From NCBI GenBank assembly GCA_934643535.1, contig CAKUCE010000004.1, positions 1 to 30,621 on the forward strand: 30,621 bases of DNA, in the 5' to 3' direction. A model generated the notes under the pieces. It was not told where the DNA came from, made no database searches, and worked only from the letters and a program-made list of their open reading frames with translations. Shown one piece after another: positions 1 through 8,080 of the stretch (within the stretch, counting starts at the first letter, position 1; each line of letters starts with the position of its first letter). Source of the stretch: an uncultured Clostridia bacterium. Its GTDB lineage: Bacteria > Bacillota > Clostridia > Christensenellales > Aristaeellaceae. The translations under genes and the position numbers were made by a program.

Positions 1-34
1 AAGCGTTGACGATCAGCAGTCCGTTCAAGGTTGC

Positions 35-415
35 TTACGCCTCCACCATGGCCACGGCTTCGATCTCCACCAGCCCACCCATGGGCAGCGCTGCCACCTG
101 CACGCAGCTGCGGGCGGGGTAAACACCGTCAAAGAACTCCGCATACACCTTATTGACGGTTTTGAAGTCCGCCAAGTCCTTAACAAAAATGGTGGTCTTG
201 ACCACGTCGCCGTAGGAAGCGCCCGCAGCCTTCAGGATCTCGCCCACATTGCGCATGGAGGTGCGAGCCTGCGCTTCCACGCCCTCGGCCAGCTTGCCGG
301 TCTCCATGTCGATGCCCAGCTGGCCGGAGGTATAGACCATATCGCCCACCTTCCAGCCCTGCGCATAGGGGCCAATGGCGGCGGGAGCTTTTTCCGTGTA
401 AAGTACCTGTTTCAT
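35..415 (-). CDS. ridA: RidA family reactive enamine/imine deaminase
   Basis: Small cytoplasmic Rid-family protein of 126 residues, the usual length for the YjgF/YER057c/UK114 family, which hydrolyses reactive 2-aminoacrylate and related enamines released by PLP enzymes. The sequence shows the N-terminal signature of the family (PAAIGPYAQG), the GQLG segment, and the conserved PARSCVQVA motif with Arg102 and the VEIEAVA motif with Glu119 near the C-terminus, so the active site looks intact. The ATG start is preceded by AAGGAG about 9 nt upstream, and that site overlaps the stop of the upstream glycoside hydrolase gene (3-nt gap), so the two are almost surely cotranscribed. Why a sugar hydrolase and RidA share an operon is not clear from the sequence. 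No terminator is visible in the 34 bases left of the stop. Confidence 0.93.
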   Translation of the reverse strand: MKQVLYTEKAPAAIGPYAQGWKVGDMVYTSGQLGIDMETGKLAEGVEAQARTSMRNVGEILKAAGASYGDVVKTTIFVKDLADFKTVNKVYAEFFDGVYPARSCVQVAALPMGGLVEIEAVAMVEA

Positions 416-418
416 GAT

Positions 419-2176
419 TCATTTCTCCTTTTCTTTTGATTCGTCCATTTGTGCGCCTGCTTCCAGCAGACGGCGGTTCAGTTCCCGCAGGGGGTCCTCC
501 GGCAGCTTGACGACCCGACGGTCATAGGTCATAATGCCGTTCAGCTCGTCCTCCACATCGGTCAACTGCGTATAAACGGCGGCGCACAGGCCCCGGGGGA
601 TGGCGGGCAAAATCTGCTCCTCCATCAGCTTACGATAGGCCTGCCACAGCGCTTCCCGGTCGGAAAAGCCCTTGTAGCCGTAGTTCACATCGTTCCAGCA
701 GTGGCCCTCCAGCCGCAGATTGTAGCCGCCAAATTCGCTCAGGATCACCGCCCGGCCCAGCTTGTCAGGTCGAAAACGATAGGGCCGGAAATACACGTGC
801 AGGCTTTGGAGGTCGCCGATCTTCTGGTCGTGCCAGCCGCTGGCGTGGTCGATGGGACGGCTTTCGTCCACCGAACGGATGATGCGGCAGGCATCCGCCG
901 CGTCGAACTGGCCCCAGCCTTCGTTAAAGGGCACCCACAGCACGATGGAGGGCACGCTTTCCAGCTGAGTGATCATCTCCCGCAGTTCCGCGCGGTATTC
1001 CTCCCGCCCCTGCCGGTTTTCCCGGGCAAATTTCCGATAGCGGTCGTCCCGGTGATGGACGCCGGTGATCAGCGGAAAGCTGATGGTGGAAAAGCGGTAC
1101 TTCCCGCCGCCGTTGGGCATGTCCTGCCATACCAGCAGCCCCAGCCGGTCACAGTGGTAATACCAGCGCATGGGCTCCACCTTGATATGCTTGCGGAGCA
1201 TATTGTAGCCCAGCTTTTTGGCAGTCTGCAGGTCAAAGATCATCGCTTCATCGGAGGGCGCGGTGTACAGGCCGTCGGGCCAGTAGCCCTGATCCAGCAG
1301 ACCATTGTGAAAACAGGGGCGGTCGTTCAGGTACAGGCGGCGAACTCCGTCTCTTCCGGCGCGGACTTCCGTTTTCCGCATGGCGAAATAGCTTTCGGCC
1401 CGGTCTTCCCCAAAATGAAGCTCCAGCGGGTACAGCCATGGGTCGTCGGGACTCCACAGGTGCTGATCCTGCACCGGCAGACGCACGGGCGTTCCAGCGG
1501 AAAACGCAAAACGCTCGCCCTGCAAAACGGCGGTTCCCTCGCCCGGGCGGCTGGCGAATACGGTCAGCTTGATCTCGCTGCGGTCGATATCCGGGATCAG
1601 GCGAACCCGCTGGATGTAGGCTTCCGGCACCCATTCCAACCAGACGGTCTGCCAGATGCCGCTTTGCGGCGTGTACCAGATGCCGCCCCGCTTCGTGCGC
1701 TGCTTGCCGCGGGTGTGCCAGGATGCGTCCGTATCGTCGTAGACACGGACGATCAGTTCGTTCTCCGGCCTCAGAAAAGCCGTCGCATCCACGGTAAAGG
1801 CGTTGTACCCGCCCCGGTGTTCCCCGGCCTTTTGGCCGTTGACAAACACCGCCGCTTCCTGATCCACCGCGCCGAAATGCAGCAGCAGCCGTTTGCCCGC
1901 GTTCCAGTTTTCCGGCAAAGCAAAGCGTCTGCGGTACCAGAGCGTCTCTCCGGGCAGAAGGGTGCGTCCCACGCCGCTCAGCTCGCTTTCCGGCGAAAAG
2001 GGCACCAGAATGGAACCGTCCCAGCTCTGCGGGAAGGGTTCTTCGGGCAGTGAGGGGCGGATGGCGTATTCCCACGGGCCGTTCAGACACTGCCAGCTTT
2101 CCCGTCGAAGCTGGGGCCTCGGATATTCCGAAAGAGGCGTTTCCCGGTTCAGTTTTTCTCCAAAAGGCGTCAGCAT
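419..2176 (-). CDS. Glycoside hydrolase family 2 protein (beta-galactosidase/beta-glucuronidase-like)
   Basis: A 585-residue retaining glycosidase of GH2. An N-terminal sugar-binding jelly roll (about 15-190) contains the WYRRRF and FGAVDQEAAVFVNG segments, then an immunoglobulin-like domain and a TIM barrel from about 280. The barrel shows NEGWGQF with the acid/base Glu419 and LSEFGG with the nucleophile Glu481. It lacks a signal peptide, so it should act in the cytoplasm on imported oligosaccharides. It is shorter than LacZ, like many compact Clostridia GH2 enzymes. The substrate cannot be told from the sequence; beta-galactoside, beta-glucuronide and beta-mannoside are all possible. The ATG follows AAAGGAGAAG at good spacing. 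It is the first gene of a unit with ridA, under the promoter at 2218-2246. Confidence 0.92.
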   Translation of the reverse strand: MLTPFGEKLNRETPLSEYPRPQLRRESWQCLNGPWEYAIRPSLPEEPFPQSWDGSILVPFSPESELSGVGRTLLPGETLWYRRRFALPENWNAGKRLLLHFGAVDQEAAVFVNGQKAGEHRGGYNAFTVDATAFLRPENELIVRVYDDTDASWHTRGKQRTKRGGIWYTPQSGIWQTVWLEWVPEAYIQRVRLIPDIDRSEIKLTVFASRPGEGTAVLQGERFAFSAGTPVRLPVQDQHLWSPDDPWLYPLELHFGEDRAESYFAMRKTEVRAGRDGVRRLYLNDRPCFHNGLLDQGYWPDGLYTAPSDEAMIFDLQTAKKLGYNMLRKHIKVEPMRWYYHCDRLGLLVWQDMPNGGGKYRFSTISFPLITGVHHRDDRYRKFARENRQGREEYRAELREMITQLESVPSIVLWVPFNEGWGQFDAADACRIIRSVDESRPIDHASGWHDQKIGDLQSLHVYFRPYRFRPDKLGRAVILSEFGGYNLRLEGHCWNDVNYGYKGFSDREALWQAYRKLMEEQILPAIPRGLCAAVYTQLTDVEDELNGIMTYDRRVVKLPEDPLRELNRRLLEAGAQMDESKEKEK

Positions 2177-2200
2177 GCTTTTCTTCTCCTTTCCACCGGC

Positions 2201-2235
2201 AAGGGGATGTTTTTCTGAGTATACCCTATCCCCTT
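2201..2235. promoter_or_regulatory. Operator-like dyad around the GH2 promoter
   Basis: A perfect 8-bp inverted repeat, AAGGGGAT at 2201-2208 and ATCCCCTT at 2228-2235, separated by 19 bp. One arm lies in the spacer between the -35 and -10 boxes and the other just past the expected transcription start, so a repressor bound here would block the GH2-ridA promoter. No regulator gene is visible nearby. The repeat could be chance, as it is short. Confidence 0.4.
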
Positions 2236-2246
2236 CAAAGTTTCAA
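2218..2246 (-). promoter_or_regulatory. Sigma-A promoter for the GH2-ridA unit
   Basis: On the minus strand TTGAAA (2246-2241) is followed after exactly 17 bp by TATACT (2223-2218). Transcription would begin near 2211 and give a leader of about 35 nt that includes the GH2 ribosome site. Confidence 0.75.
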
Positions 2247-2271
2247 GGCGGTGGAGGGCGGACGGCATGCT

Positions 2272-2311
2272 TTTCCCTCCGTCTGAATAGGCTTGCCTGA
2301 GCGGAGGGAAA
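2272..2311 (+). promoter_or_regulatory. Hairpin covering the spoVB ribosome binding site
   Basis: Perfect 10-bp inverted repeat: TTTCCCTCCG at 2272-2281 and CGGAGGGAAA at 2302-2311, loop of 20 nt. The 3' arm contains the spoVB Shine-Dalgarno sequence GGAGGG (2303-2308) and ends 4 nt before the ATG. The loop holds GAATAGGCTT (2285-2294), similar to the loop elements before spoIVFA and dpaA. There is no T-run after the stem, so it is not a standard terminator. Confidence 0.6.
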
Positions 2312-2315
2312 CGAC

Positions 2316-3647
2316 ATGAAGCAAAGCGCGGCAAAACAAACCCTGAAAATAACGGCGATCAACGGTGTGGTACGGGCCTTCGGAATGCTTTTGCGCGTTC
2401 TTCTGTCCCGGCTGCTGGGGGCGGAGATCATGGGCATTGCGGAGCTGAGCCAGAGCGTCCATATGCTGGCCATTACCCCGCTGACCTCCGGCCTGCCGCT
2501 GGCTGTGAGCCGCATGACGGCCAAGGCCCGGCCGGAGGACCGCACAAAGCCCCTGCTGGCCGGGCTTTGGCTGGTGCGCATAGCGGCGCTCGTGCTCATG
2601 CCCCTGATGCTGCTTTTTTCGCCGCAGCTGGCACGGCTGACCGGCGATGTGCGGGTGCTTCCATCCCTGTGGTGCAGCGCGCCCTGCATCCTGATTCTGG
2701 GCTATTCGGCGGTATACAACGGCTACCTGTACGGGGTGGAACGCAGCCTGCTGCCCGCGTGGTCGGAGCTGGTGGAGCAGATACTCCGGCTGACGTTCTG
2801 CGTGGGGCTTTTGCTGGCGCTGCCCCATCTGGCGGCCCCCTGGGCGGCGGCGGTGCCGGTCTTTTCCACCATGGCCGCCGAGGTGCTGGGGCTTGCCTTC
2901 GTGCTGGCGGTGCTTCGTCTGCCGCTGCCGCCCATGGAGACCGCCCGAAGCTGGCGAAAGCCCATGCTGCGGCTGGCGCTGCCCACCACGGGCACCCGGC
3001 TTGTGCAAATGCTGCTCCGGGCCGTGGAGGCGGTCTGGATCCCCCTGCGGCTGCAGGCTTCGGGCCTTGCCGCCCGGGAGGCCACCGCCCGGCTGGGAAT
3101 GCTTTCCGGCATGGTGACGCCCATTCTGATGCTGCCCTGCGTGTTCACCGGTTCCCTGTCCATGGTGCTTCTGCCAAGGATCGCGCTGGCGGAAAAGGAC
3201 CCGCGGGAACTCCGGCGGCTGGTCGCCAAATGTTTTCTGACCGCCGCCCCCGCCGGACTGGGAAGCGCCGGGGCGGTCTGGCTGGCCGCGCCCCTACTGG
3301 CCCGGTGGCTGTACCGGCTGCCGGAGCTGACCCCGCTGTTTCGCTTCGGCGCGCCCCTGTGTCTGCTGTTTGCCTTCGCCCATGTATCCGGCGGGGTTCT
3401 GTCGGCGCTGGGGCTGCAAAAACTGTCCATGCTTGGTTCCCTGCCCGTTTCCGGGCTGACGCTCCTGCTGATCTGGCTTCTGCCCGCCCGGCCGGAGCTG
3501 CGGCAGTACGGCGTACTGCTGGCGCAGGGAGCCGGACAGCTCTGCATGCTTTTCTGGAATCTGGGCGTGCTCTTTTTCCGTCAAAAAAAGCGCCTTTCTT
3601 CCGACAAAACGGAGAAAGACGCGTTGGGCGCAGTTCAGCCCTTATGA
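2316..3647 (+). CDS. spoVB: SpoVB-like polysaccharide/lipid II flippase family membrane protein
   Basis: Integral membrane protein of 443 residues in the MATE/MVF (MOP) superfamily, with about a dozen hydrophobic segments and the family's N-terminal pattern (LLGAEIMGIAELSQSVHM, then LPLAVSRM). SpoVB is needed for spore cortex synthesis in Bacillus and is related to lipid II flippases. This protein is somewhat shorter than Bacillus SpoVB, and a general MurJ/Wzx-type transporter is the alternative. The ATG has GGAGGG 7 nt upstream, inside a hairpin (2272-2311). It is the only plus-strand gene of the window, divergent from GH2, and its last 13 bp overlap the end of the convergent methyltransferase gene. 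The last 65 bp also contain the terminator of the opposite strand. Confidence 0.8.
   Translation: MKQSAAKQTLKITAINGVVRAFGMLLRVLLSRLLGAEIMGIAELSQSVHMLAITPLTSGLPLAVSRMTAKARPEDRTKPLLAGLWLVRIAALVLMPLMLLFSPQLARLTGDVRVLPSLWCSAPCILILGYSAVYNGYLYGVERSLLPAWSELVEQILRLTFCVGLLLALPHLAAPWAAAVPVFSTMAAEVLGLAFVLAVLRLPLPPMETARSWRKPMLRLALPTTGTRLVQMLLRAVEAVWIPLRLQASGLAAREATARLGMLSGMVTPILMLPCVFTGSLSMVLLPRIALAEKDPRELRRLVAKCFLTAAPAGLGSAGAVWLAAPLLARWLYRLPELTPLFRFGAPLCLLFAFAHVSGGVLSALGLQKLSMLGSLPVSGLTLLLIWLLPARPELRQYGVLLAQGAGQLCMLFWNLGVLFFRQKKRLSSDKTEKDALGAVQPL
3583..3622 (-). terminator. Rho-independent terminator of the SpoIID-like/trmN6 unit
   Basis: Read on the minus strand, a 13-14 bp stem (3622-3610 with 3603-3590, one mismatch and one bulge, 6-nt loop) is followed directly by seven T (3589-3583). 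It lies 13 bp past the methyltransferase stop codon and within the 3' coding end of spoVB, so the convergent genes share this DNA. Confidence 0.8.
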
Positions 3648-4369
3648 TAGATTCGTTCAATTTCCGCCGTTTCCCGGCCCTGCGGATCGTAGACCACCAG
3701 CGGCGGCAGCCAGTGCAGGCCGGGCCGGGCGTTTTTCAGGCTTTCGACCAGCACCAGATAGGGCGGCTTTTCCAGCTTGGCGCAGACCATGCGCACCCGC
3801 TTGGGTTCCAGACGGCAGCGGCGCAGCTCGTCGCACAGCTCCAGAAAGCGCTGAGCCGGGAACACCATGGTCAGCCGTCCCATGGTGCGCAGGAGCGCCC
3901 CGGCACTTTTCACGATCTCGCCGATGGAGGTGTCCTGCTCATGCCGGGCCAGCAGTACGGTCTCCGTCTGGCTTTTCAGCGTACCGTTCTGCTTGCCGTA
4001 GGGAGGATTGCACACCACCGCGTGGAATTTTTCGTAGCCGAACGCTTCCGGGGCCTGTCGCAGATCCATGGCATGGACGTGAATCCGATCGGAAAGGCCG
4101 TTCATCTCCACCGAGCGCCCGGCCATTTCCGCCATATCGGGCTGCAGCTCGATGGCTTCAAAGCGGGTGTCCGGCTGCTGATGACTTAACAGCAGGGGTA
4201 GAATGCCCGTGCCTGTGCCCAAATCGGCGATGCGTTCCCGGGGCCGGGTACGGGTGAAATCCGCCAGCAGGACGGCGTCCATGCCGAAGCGGAAGCCGTC
4301 CTTTTTTTGCAGAATATGCAGCCCGTCCAGCTGCAGGTCGTCAATTCTCTCTCCCGGTCTCAGTTCCAT
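3635..4369 (-). CDS. trmN6: tRNA1(Val) (adenine(37)-N6)-methyltransferase-type protein
   Basis: Class I SAM-dependent methyltransferase of 244 residues. Motif I reads DLGTGTGILPLLLS and motif IV is NPPY at residues 121-124, which marks an amino-group (N6-adenine) methyltransferase of the YfiC/YabB group that modifies A37 of tRNA-Val. The N-terminal KKDGFRFGMDAVLLADF segment is typical of that group. I chose the ATG at 4369 rather than an earlier in-frame one because AGGAGG sits 5-6 nt upstream of it. The start overlaps the end of the SpoIID-like gene by 10 bp, so translation is probably coupled. Substrate identity is inferred from family membership. Confidence 0.85.
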   Translation of the reverse strand: MELRPGERIDDLQLDGLHILQKKDGFRFGMDAVLLADFTRTRPRERIADLGTGTGILPLLLSHQQPDTRFEAIELQPDMAEMAGRSVEMNGLSDRIHVHAMDLRQAPEAFGYEKFHAVVCNPPYGKQNGTLKSQTETVLLARHEQDTSIGEIVKSAGALLRTMGRLTMVFPAQRFLELCDELRRCRLEPKRVRMVCAKLEKPPYLVLVESLKNARPGLHWLPPLVVYDPQGRETAEIERIYHKG

Positions 4370-7300
4370 GTTCCCTCCTGCGGATTCAGGCACTGGGTCA
4401 GGCAGTAGCCGGTTTTGGATGCGTCGTACATATCGTATTGGATCTCACACCAGGTCTCGCCCCGGCGGATGATGCGCGCCATGGAGCCTTCCGGCAGCAC
4501 GGCCAGCTTTTCGCCCCGTTCCCGGCATTCCGTCCAGACGGCCACATAGCTTTCCCCCTGCCGGGGAGCGATCAGCGCCAGAATGCCGTTCGGCACGTCT
4601 TCCAGCGTATCGTCCATGACCGGGGCAGGGCTGGGAGAGGGCGTTGCGGTGACGGACGCGGTCGGCGCGGCGGTCACGGGTGCGGGCGAGGGCGTAGGCG
4701 CGTTGGTCTCGCCGGATGCGGGCGCTGCCGTCGGCGCTGTGGTCGGTGTGGAACCCGCCGTCTCATATTGCAGATAGCTGGACACCACATACCCGTCCCA
4801 CGCGCCATAGCGAACGTGCGACCAGCTTCCCGTCGTCTCCATCACCTCCACCAGCGCATGGCGGGGAATGACCGTCAGCACCCTGGCGCCGGATTTGGGC
4901 GATTGACGCAGGTTCAGCCCGCCGGAGGCGGTATTGACCCGGGCCGTTCCCGCGCCGGGGCCGGGCGTTGCGCTAGGGGTGGGGACTACCGTAGCCGTGC
5001 CGGACGCCAGTGTCAGATAGCGGGTCATAGCATACCCTTCCAGCGCGTTATAGCGCAGGCGACACCATTCGGAGCCGTATTCCAGTACCTCCACCATGCC
5101 GAAACGGGGAATCTGAGTCAGAAGCATTCCGGCAGCCGAAGGCTGGGCGCGCAGGTTCAGGCCGCCCGAGGCGGTGGTCACCAGCGCGATCTGCGGCTCG
5201 GAAGCCACCGGCGTGGTCGTGGGCGCAGCCGTGGGTTCCGGCGTTTTCTCCGGCTGCGTCGTAGGCGAAGCGGAGGGAGAAGCAGACGGTTCCTCCGACG
5301 CCGCAGGCTCAACCGTGGGCTGGGCCGTCGGAACGGAGGTGGGCGTGGGGGTGCTTTCCTGAAGCGTCAGGAACGAAGTCATCACATAGCCGGTACGTCC
5401 GCCGTAGCTGACATGGCACCAGCTTTCTCCCACGGAAAGCACGTCGATCACGGCATTGCGTGGGATCACCGTCAGAATGGGACTGCCGGTTTTTCCCTCC
5501 ATACGCATGTTCAGGCCGCCGGAGACGGTCGTCACCCTGGCCTTGCGAATGACCGTGGAATCGCCCGGCGTTTCGGCCGCGTTCTCCAGCCGGACGGCGG
5601 ATGCAGGCAGATAGCCCATGCTGCCCTCCCAGCTGACCTGCCACCATTCTCCGGTCTGGGAATAGACCGTCAGCGGGTCGCCGAAGGCCAGCAGCACCAC
5701 GGATGCGGAGTTTTCCGACGGTTCCTGCCGCAGGTAGACCAGTTGGCTGGCCACCGTGGCGGAAACGCCGGCGGGTCTGGGCGTGGGGGCCGGACCTTCG
5801 GAGGGCGAGACGCTTTCCGAAGGCGCTGCCGTTTCCGTGGGAGAGGGGCTTTGTTCAGGGGGTTGCGCGTCCTGCTCATAGCGAAGGAAGGAACGCATCA
5901 TATAGCCTTCCAGCCCGTTCCACTGGACGCGGCACCAGGAGCCGTCGTCGCTGAGTACCGTCACCCGGCTCCCTGCGGGCAGCTGGGCGATGGCTGCGCC
6001 GACCGTCGAGGCCGTCGTCCGCAGGTTCACCGTTCCCGTGCCGCTTTGGGTGGTCACAATGGCCACGCCGCTGCCGCCGGAGCTGCTCTGGCCCGGATAC
6101 ACCGTGGTCAGGGCGGAGATGAAGTTGCGATGGACGTAGGCCGTAATGCTCATATACTGTGCGTAGGCCCAGTCGCCCGAAAGGGAGAACACGGTCAGCA
6201 CCGCACCGGCCGGGGCCGTGCCCAGCTTTTTCGCGCTCAGGCTGGGCTCCTGACGAAGATTCACATAGTCGTTGGCCGTTACCGTGACGAAGCCCTGCAC
6301 CGTGGTGGCGGCTTCCTCCGCGCCCTGCGGCGTGCCGGTAATGACCAGATTTTCCGTGGGTACGTAGCCCTTCAGGCTGCCGTAGCGCACAAAGCACCAG
6401 CTGCCGTCGTTGGTCAGTACCTCCACAATGGTGCCGTTGCTCAGCGTGCTGACCACGGATGCGGAATCGGACTTGCCGCTGCGCAGGATCAGCGAGCCGC
6501 CGGAAACCAGCTTGACCGTGCCCTTGCAGGCGGCGCCGCCATCGTTCAGGTCGGCGGGCTCCCGGACGGTGGTTTCCTCCTCGCCGGAGGACGCGCTGAG
6601 GATGGTGCTGGTAAAGCTCTGCCGCACCCGCTGACAGCCCTCGTAATAGAAGCCCAGGATCTCGTCGTAGGTATAGCCCAGCTTGCCCATGTACATAGCG
6701 CCCCGCTGGCTCATGCCCACGCCGTGACCGTAGCGCCGGGCCTGCAGGCTGAAGCCGGAGGCGGTCTCTTCCACGCTCCACAGCTCGTTTTTGGCGGACT
6801 GGATGCTCATGCCCAGCAGGCTTTCCAGCTCGGAAAAAATATCGCAGGTGACGGTCACGCTTTGCAGCCCCCCGCCGCTGTTTCGGACGGTCAGGGCAAA
6901 GTCCATTTTCGTATACAGCCGGCTGGGAGCCTCGTACTTGGGCGTATGGGGCGTGACGCTCTGCAAAGAAACGGGCATGACGCTCTGCCCCAGCTGGCTT
7001 TCCGCCTTGCGCTGCAGCAGGGAGATCAGCCCGGAGGGGTTGGAAGCGCTGGTCAGATCCTTGGATACATTCTTTTTCTTCACGGTAGAGCCGGGGTTGG
7101 CATAGTCGAAGGGATCGTCCTTGACGGTAAAGTAGGCGTATGCGCCGCTGCCCACGCCGTGGGGTGCGGATTCGGTCTGTCCGCCGTTGCTGGCGGAATA
7201 ATACGTCATGACATACTCGCCGCCGTACTGAAGCACGATGCCCCGGGTGGAATCCACGGCGGTGACGCAGTTGGCGTTGCCCGAGGGCGTGCCCCGGTAG

Positions 7301-7959
7301 ACCTGATCGCTGGTGGTGTCCACCACGTCGTAGCGGCCCGAGGCCCGGCGGCTCATCATCCGCACGGTATAGGTACGGGCGGCCACCGCCTGTGCCTTCA
7401 GCGCTTCCACATTGCTGGAATTGCCCATTTCATAGGGAACCACGCCGTAGAGATAATCCTCGATATACACATGGGCGATCACATAGAGTTTGTAGTTTCC
7501 GCTGGACTGCCGCACGGCCTGAAAGGACAGGTCGCCGGGATAGGGATTGCCGCTTTCCCGGGCCTGAGCGATCTTGAGTCCGTTCACGCCGGAGGTGCTG
7601 TGACGGCGCAGGGAAAAATCGCCGCCCATGTAGATCACCACGCCGTTCTGGGCCAGCGTCAGTTGACCGGAGGCGCTGTTAAAGCTGACGGTCAGGCTTG
7701 TCCCGCTGGAAAAAGAGCGGGACAGATCGCCGCCCAGGCTGTAGCTGCCCGCCACGGTCAGATCCAGCCGCGAAGGACTGCCCAGCGAGGACAGCCAGAC
7801 CCGTACCATGCCGTTCAGCGGCGCGGACTGGGTGGTCAGGGCGGCGGACTGAACCGCCACGCCCCCCACGTCCGCTGCATGGGCAGGAAAAGCGCCCATC
7901 AGCAGACAGAGAGCCGAAAGAAGGGCGGCGATCTTTTGCAGTGCCGTGTGCTTTCGCAT
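4360..7959 (-). CDS. Large secreted SpoIID/LytB-domain protein with about eight SH3b repeats
   Basis: A 1199-residue exported wall protein. Residues 1-29 form a signal peptide ending AFPAHA. A SpoIID/LytB domain (about 120-455) carries VVPYEMGNSSNVEALKAQAV, where Glu177 aligns with the catalytic Glu of SpoIID lytic transglycosylase, and ends with the YGHGVGMSQRGA motif. From about 475 to the C-terminus there are seven clear SH3b units (pattern GLNLR...GSWCxVRYG...GYV) and an eighth divergent one, joined by Pro/Thr/Ser-rich linkers. SH3b units usually bind peptidoglycan. Bacillus SpoIID is only about 340 residues, so this is more likely a vegetative wall enzyme or an enlarged relative than SpoIID itself; the sigma-A promoter agrees. 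The start at 7959 is set by GGAGG 8 nt upstream; an ATG 15 nt earlier lies before that site. Confidence 0.88.
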   Translation of the reverse strand: MRKHTALQKIAALLSALCLLMGAFPAHAADVGGVAVQSAALTTQSAPLNGMVRVWLSSLGSPSRLDLTVAGSYSLGGDLSRSFSSGTSLTVSFNSASGQLTLAQNGVVIYMGGDFSLRRHSTSGVNGLKIAQARESGNPYPGDLSFQAVRQSSGNYKLYVIAHVYIEDYLYGVVPYEMGNSSNVEALKAQAVAARTYTVRMMSRRASGRYDVVDTTSDQVYRGTPSGNANCVTAVDSTRGIVLQYGGEYVMTYYSASNGGQTESAPHGVGSGAYAYFTVKDDPFDYANPGSTVKKKNVSKDLTSASNPSGLISLLQRKAESQLGQSVMPVSLQSVTPHTPKYEAPSRLYTKMDFALTVRNSGGGLQSVTVTCDIFSELESLLGMSIQSAKNELWSVEETASGFSLQARRYGHGVGMSQRGAMYMGKLGYTYDEILGFYYEGCQRVRQSFTSTILSASSGEEETTVREPADLNDGGAACKGTVKLVSGGSLILRSGKSDSASVVSTLSNGTIVEVLTNDGSWCFVRYGSLKGYVPTENLVITGTPQGAEEAATTVQGFVTVTANDYVNLRQEPSLSAKKLGTAPAGAVLTVFSLSGDWAYAQYMSITAYVHRNFISALTTVYPGQSSSGGSGVAIVTTQSGTGTVNLRTTASTVGAAIAQLPAGSRVTVLSDDGSWCRVQWNGLEGYMMRSFLRYEQDAQPPEQSPSPTETAAPSESVSPSEGPAPTPRPAGVSATVASQLVYLRQEPSENSASVVLLAFGDPLTVYSQTGEWWQVSWEGSMGYLPASAVRLENAAETPGDSTVIRKARVTTVSGGLNMRMEGKTGSPILTVIPRNAVIDVLSVGESWCHVSYGGRTGYVMTSFLTLQESTPTPTSVPTAQPTVEPAASEEPSASPSASPTTQPEKTPEPTAAPTTTPVASEPQIALVTTASGGLNLRAQPSAAGMLLTQIPRFGMVEVLEYGSEWCRLRYNALEGYAMTRYLTLASGTATVVPTPSATPGPGAGTARVNTASGGLNLRQSPKSGARVLTVIPRHALVEVMETTGSWSHVRYGAWDGYVVSSYLQYETAGSTPTTAPTAAPASGETNAPTPSPAPVTAAPTASVTATPSPSPAPVMDDTLEDVPNGILALIAPRQGESYVAVWTECRERGEKLAVLPEGSMARIIRRGETWCEIQYDMYDASKTGYCLTQCLNPQEGTWN

Positions 7960-8003
7960 GAATCGTGCCTCCATCCGTTTGTAATACTTTCGTAATCATT
8001 CGG

Positions 8004-8033
8004 ATTGTACCACAGAAGCGTCCGCTTTGTCCA
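8004..8033 (-). promoter_or_regulatory. Sigma-A promoter for the SpoIID-like gene
   Basis: On the minus strand TGGACA (8033-8028), 18 bp spacer, then TACAAT (8009-8004) preceded by TGG, an extended -10 element. The start would be near 7997, about 38 nt before the ATG. Confidence 0.7.
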
Positions 8034-8080
8034 TCCAATCCGCGTGGAAATTGCTGGTTTTTGACAAGCGTTGGCACTTT

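Noticed and set aside
4600..6550. DNA tandem repeat or CRISPR-like array in the repeated section
   Set aside because: The periodicity is protein-level SH3b domains with varied DNA, not identical DNA repeats with unique spacers.
4438..7995. Very long plus-strand open frame (1185 codons) opposite the SpoIID-like gene
   Set aside because: It is low-complexity in Gly, Arg, His and Ala, has no ribosome site or known domain, and mirrors GC-rich codon use of the real gene.
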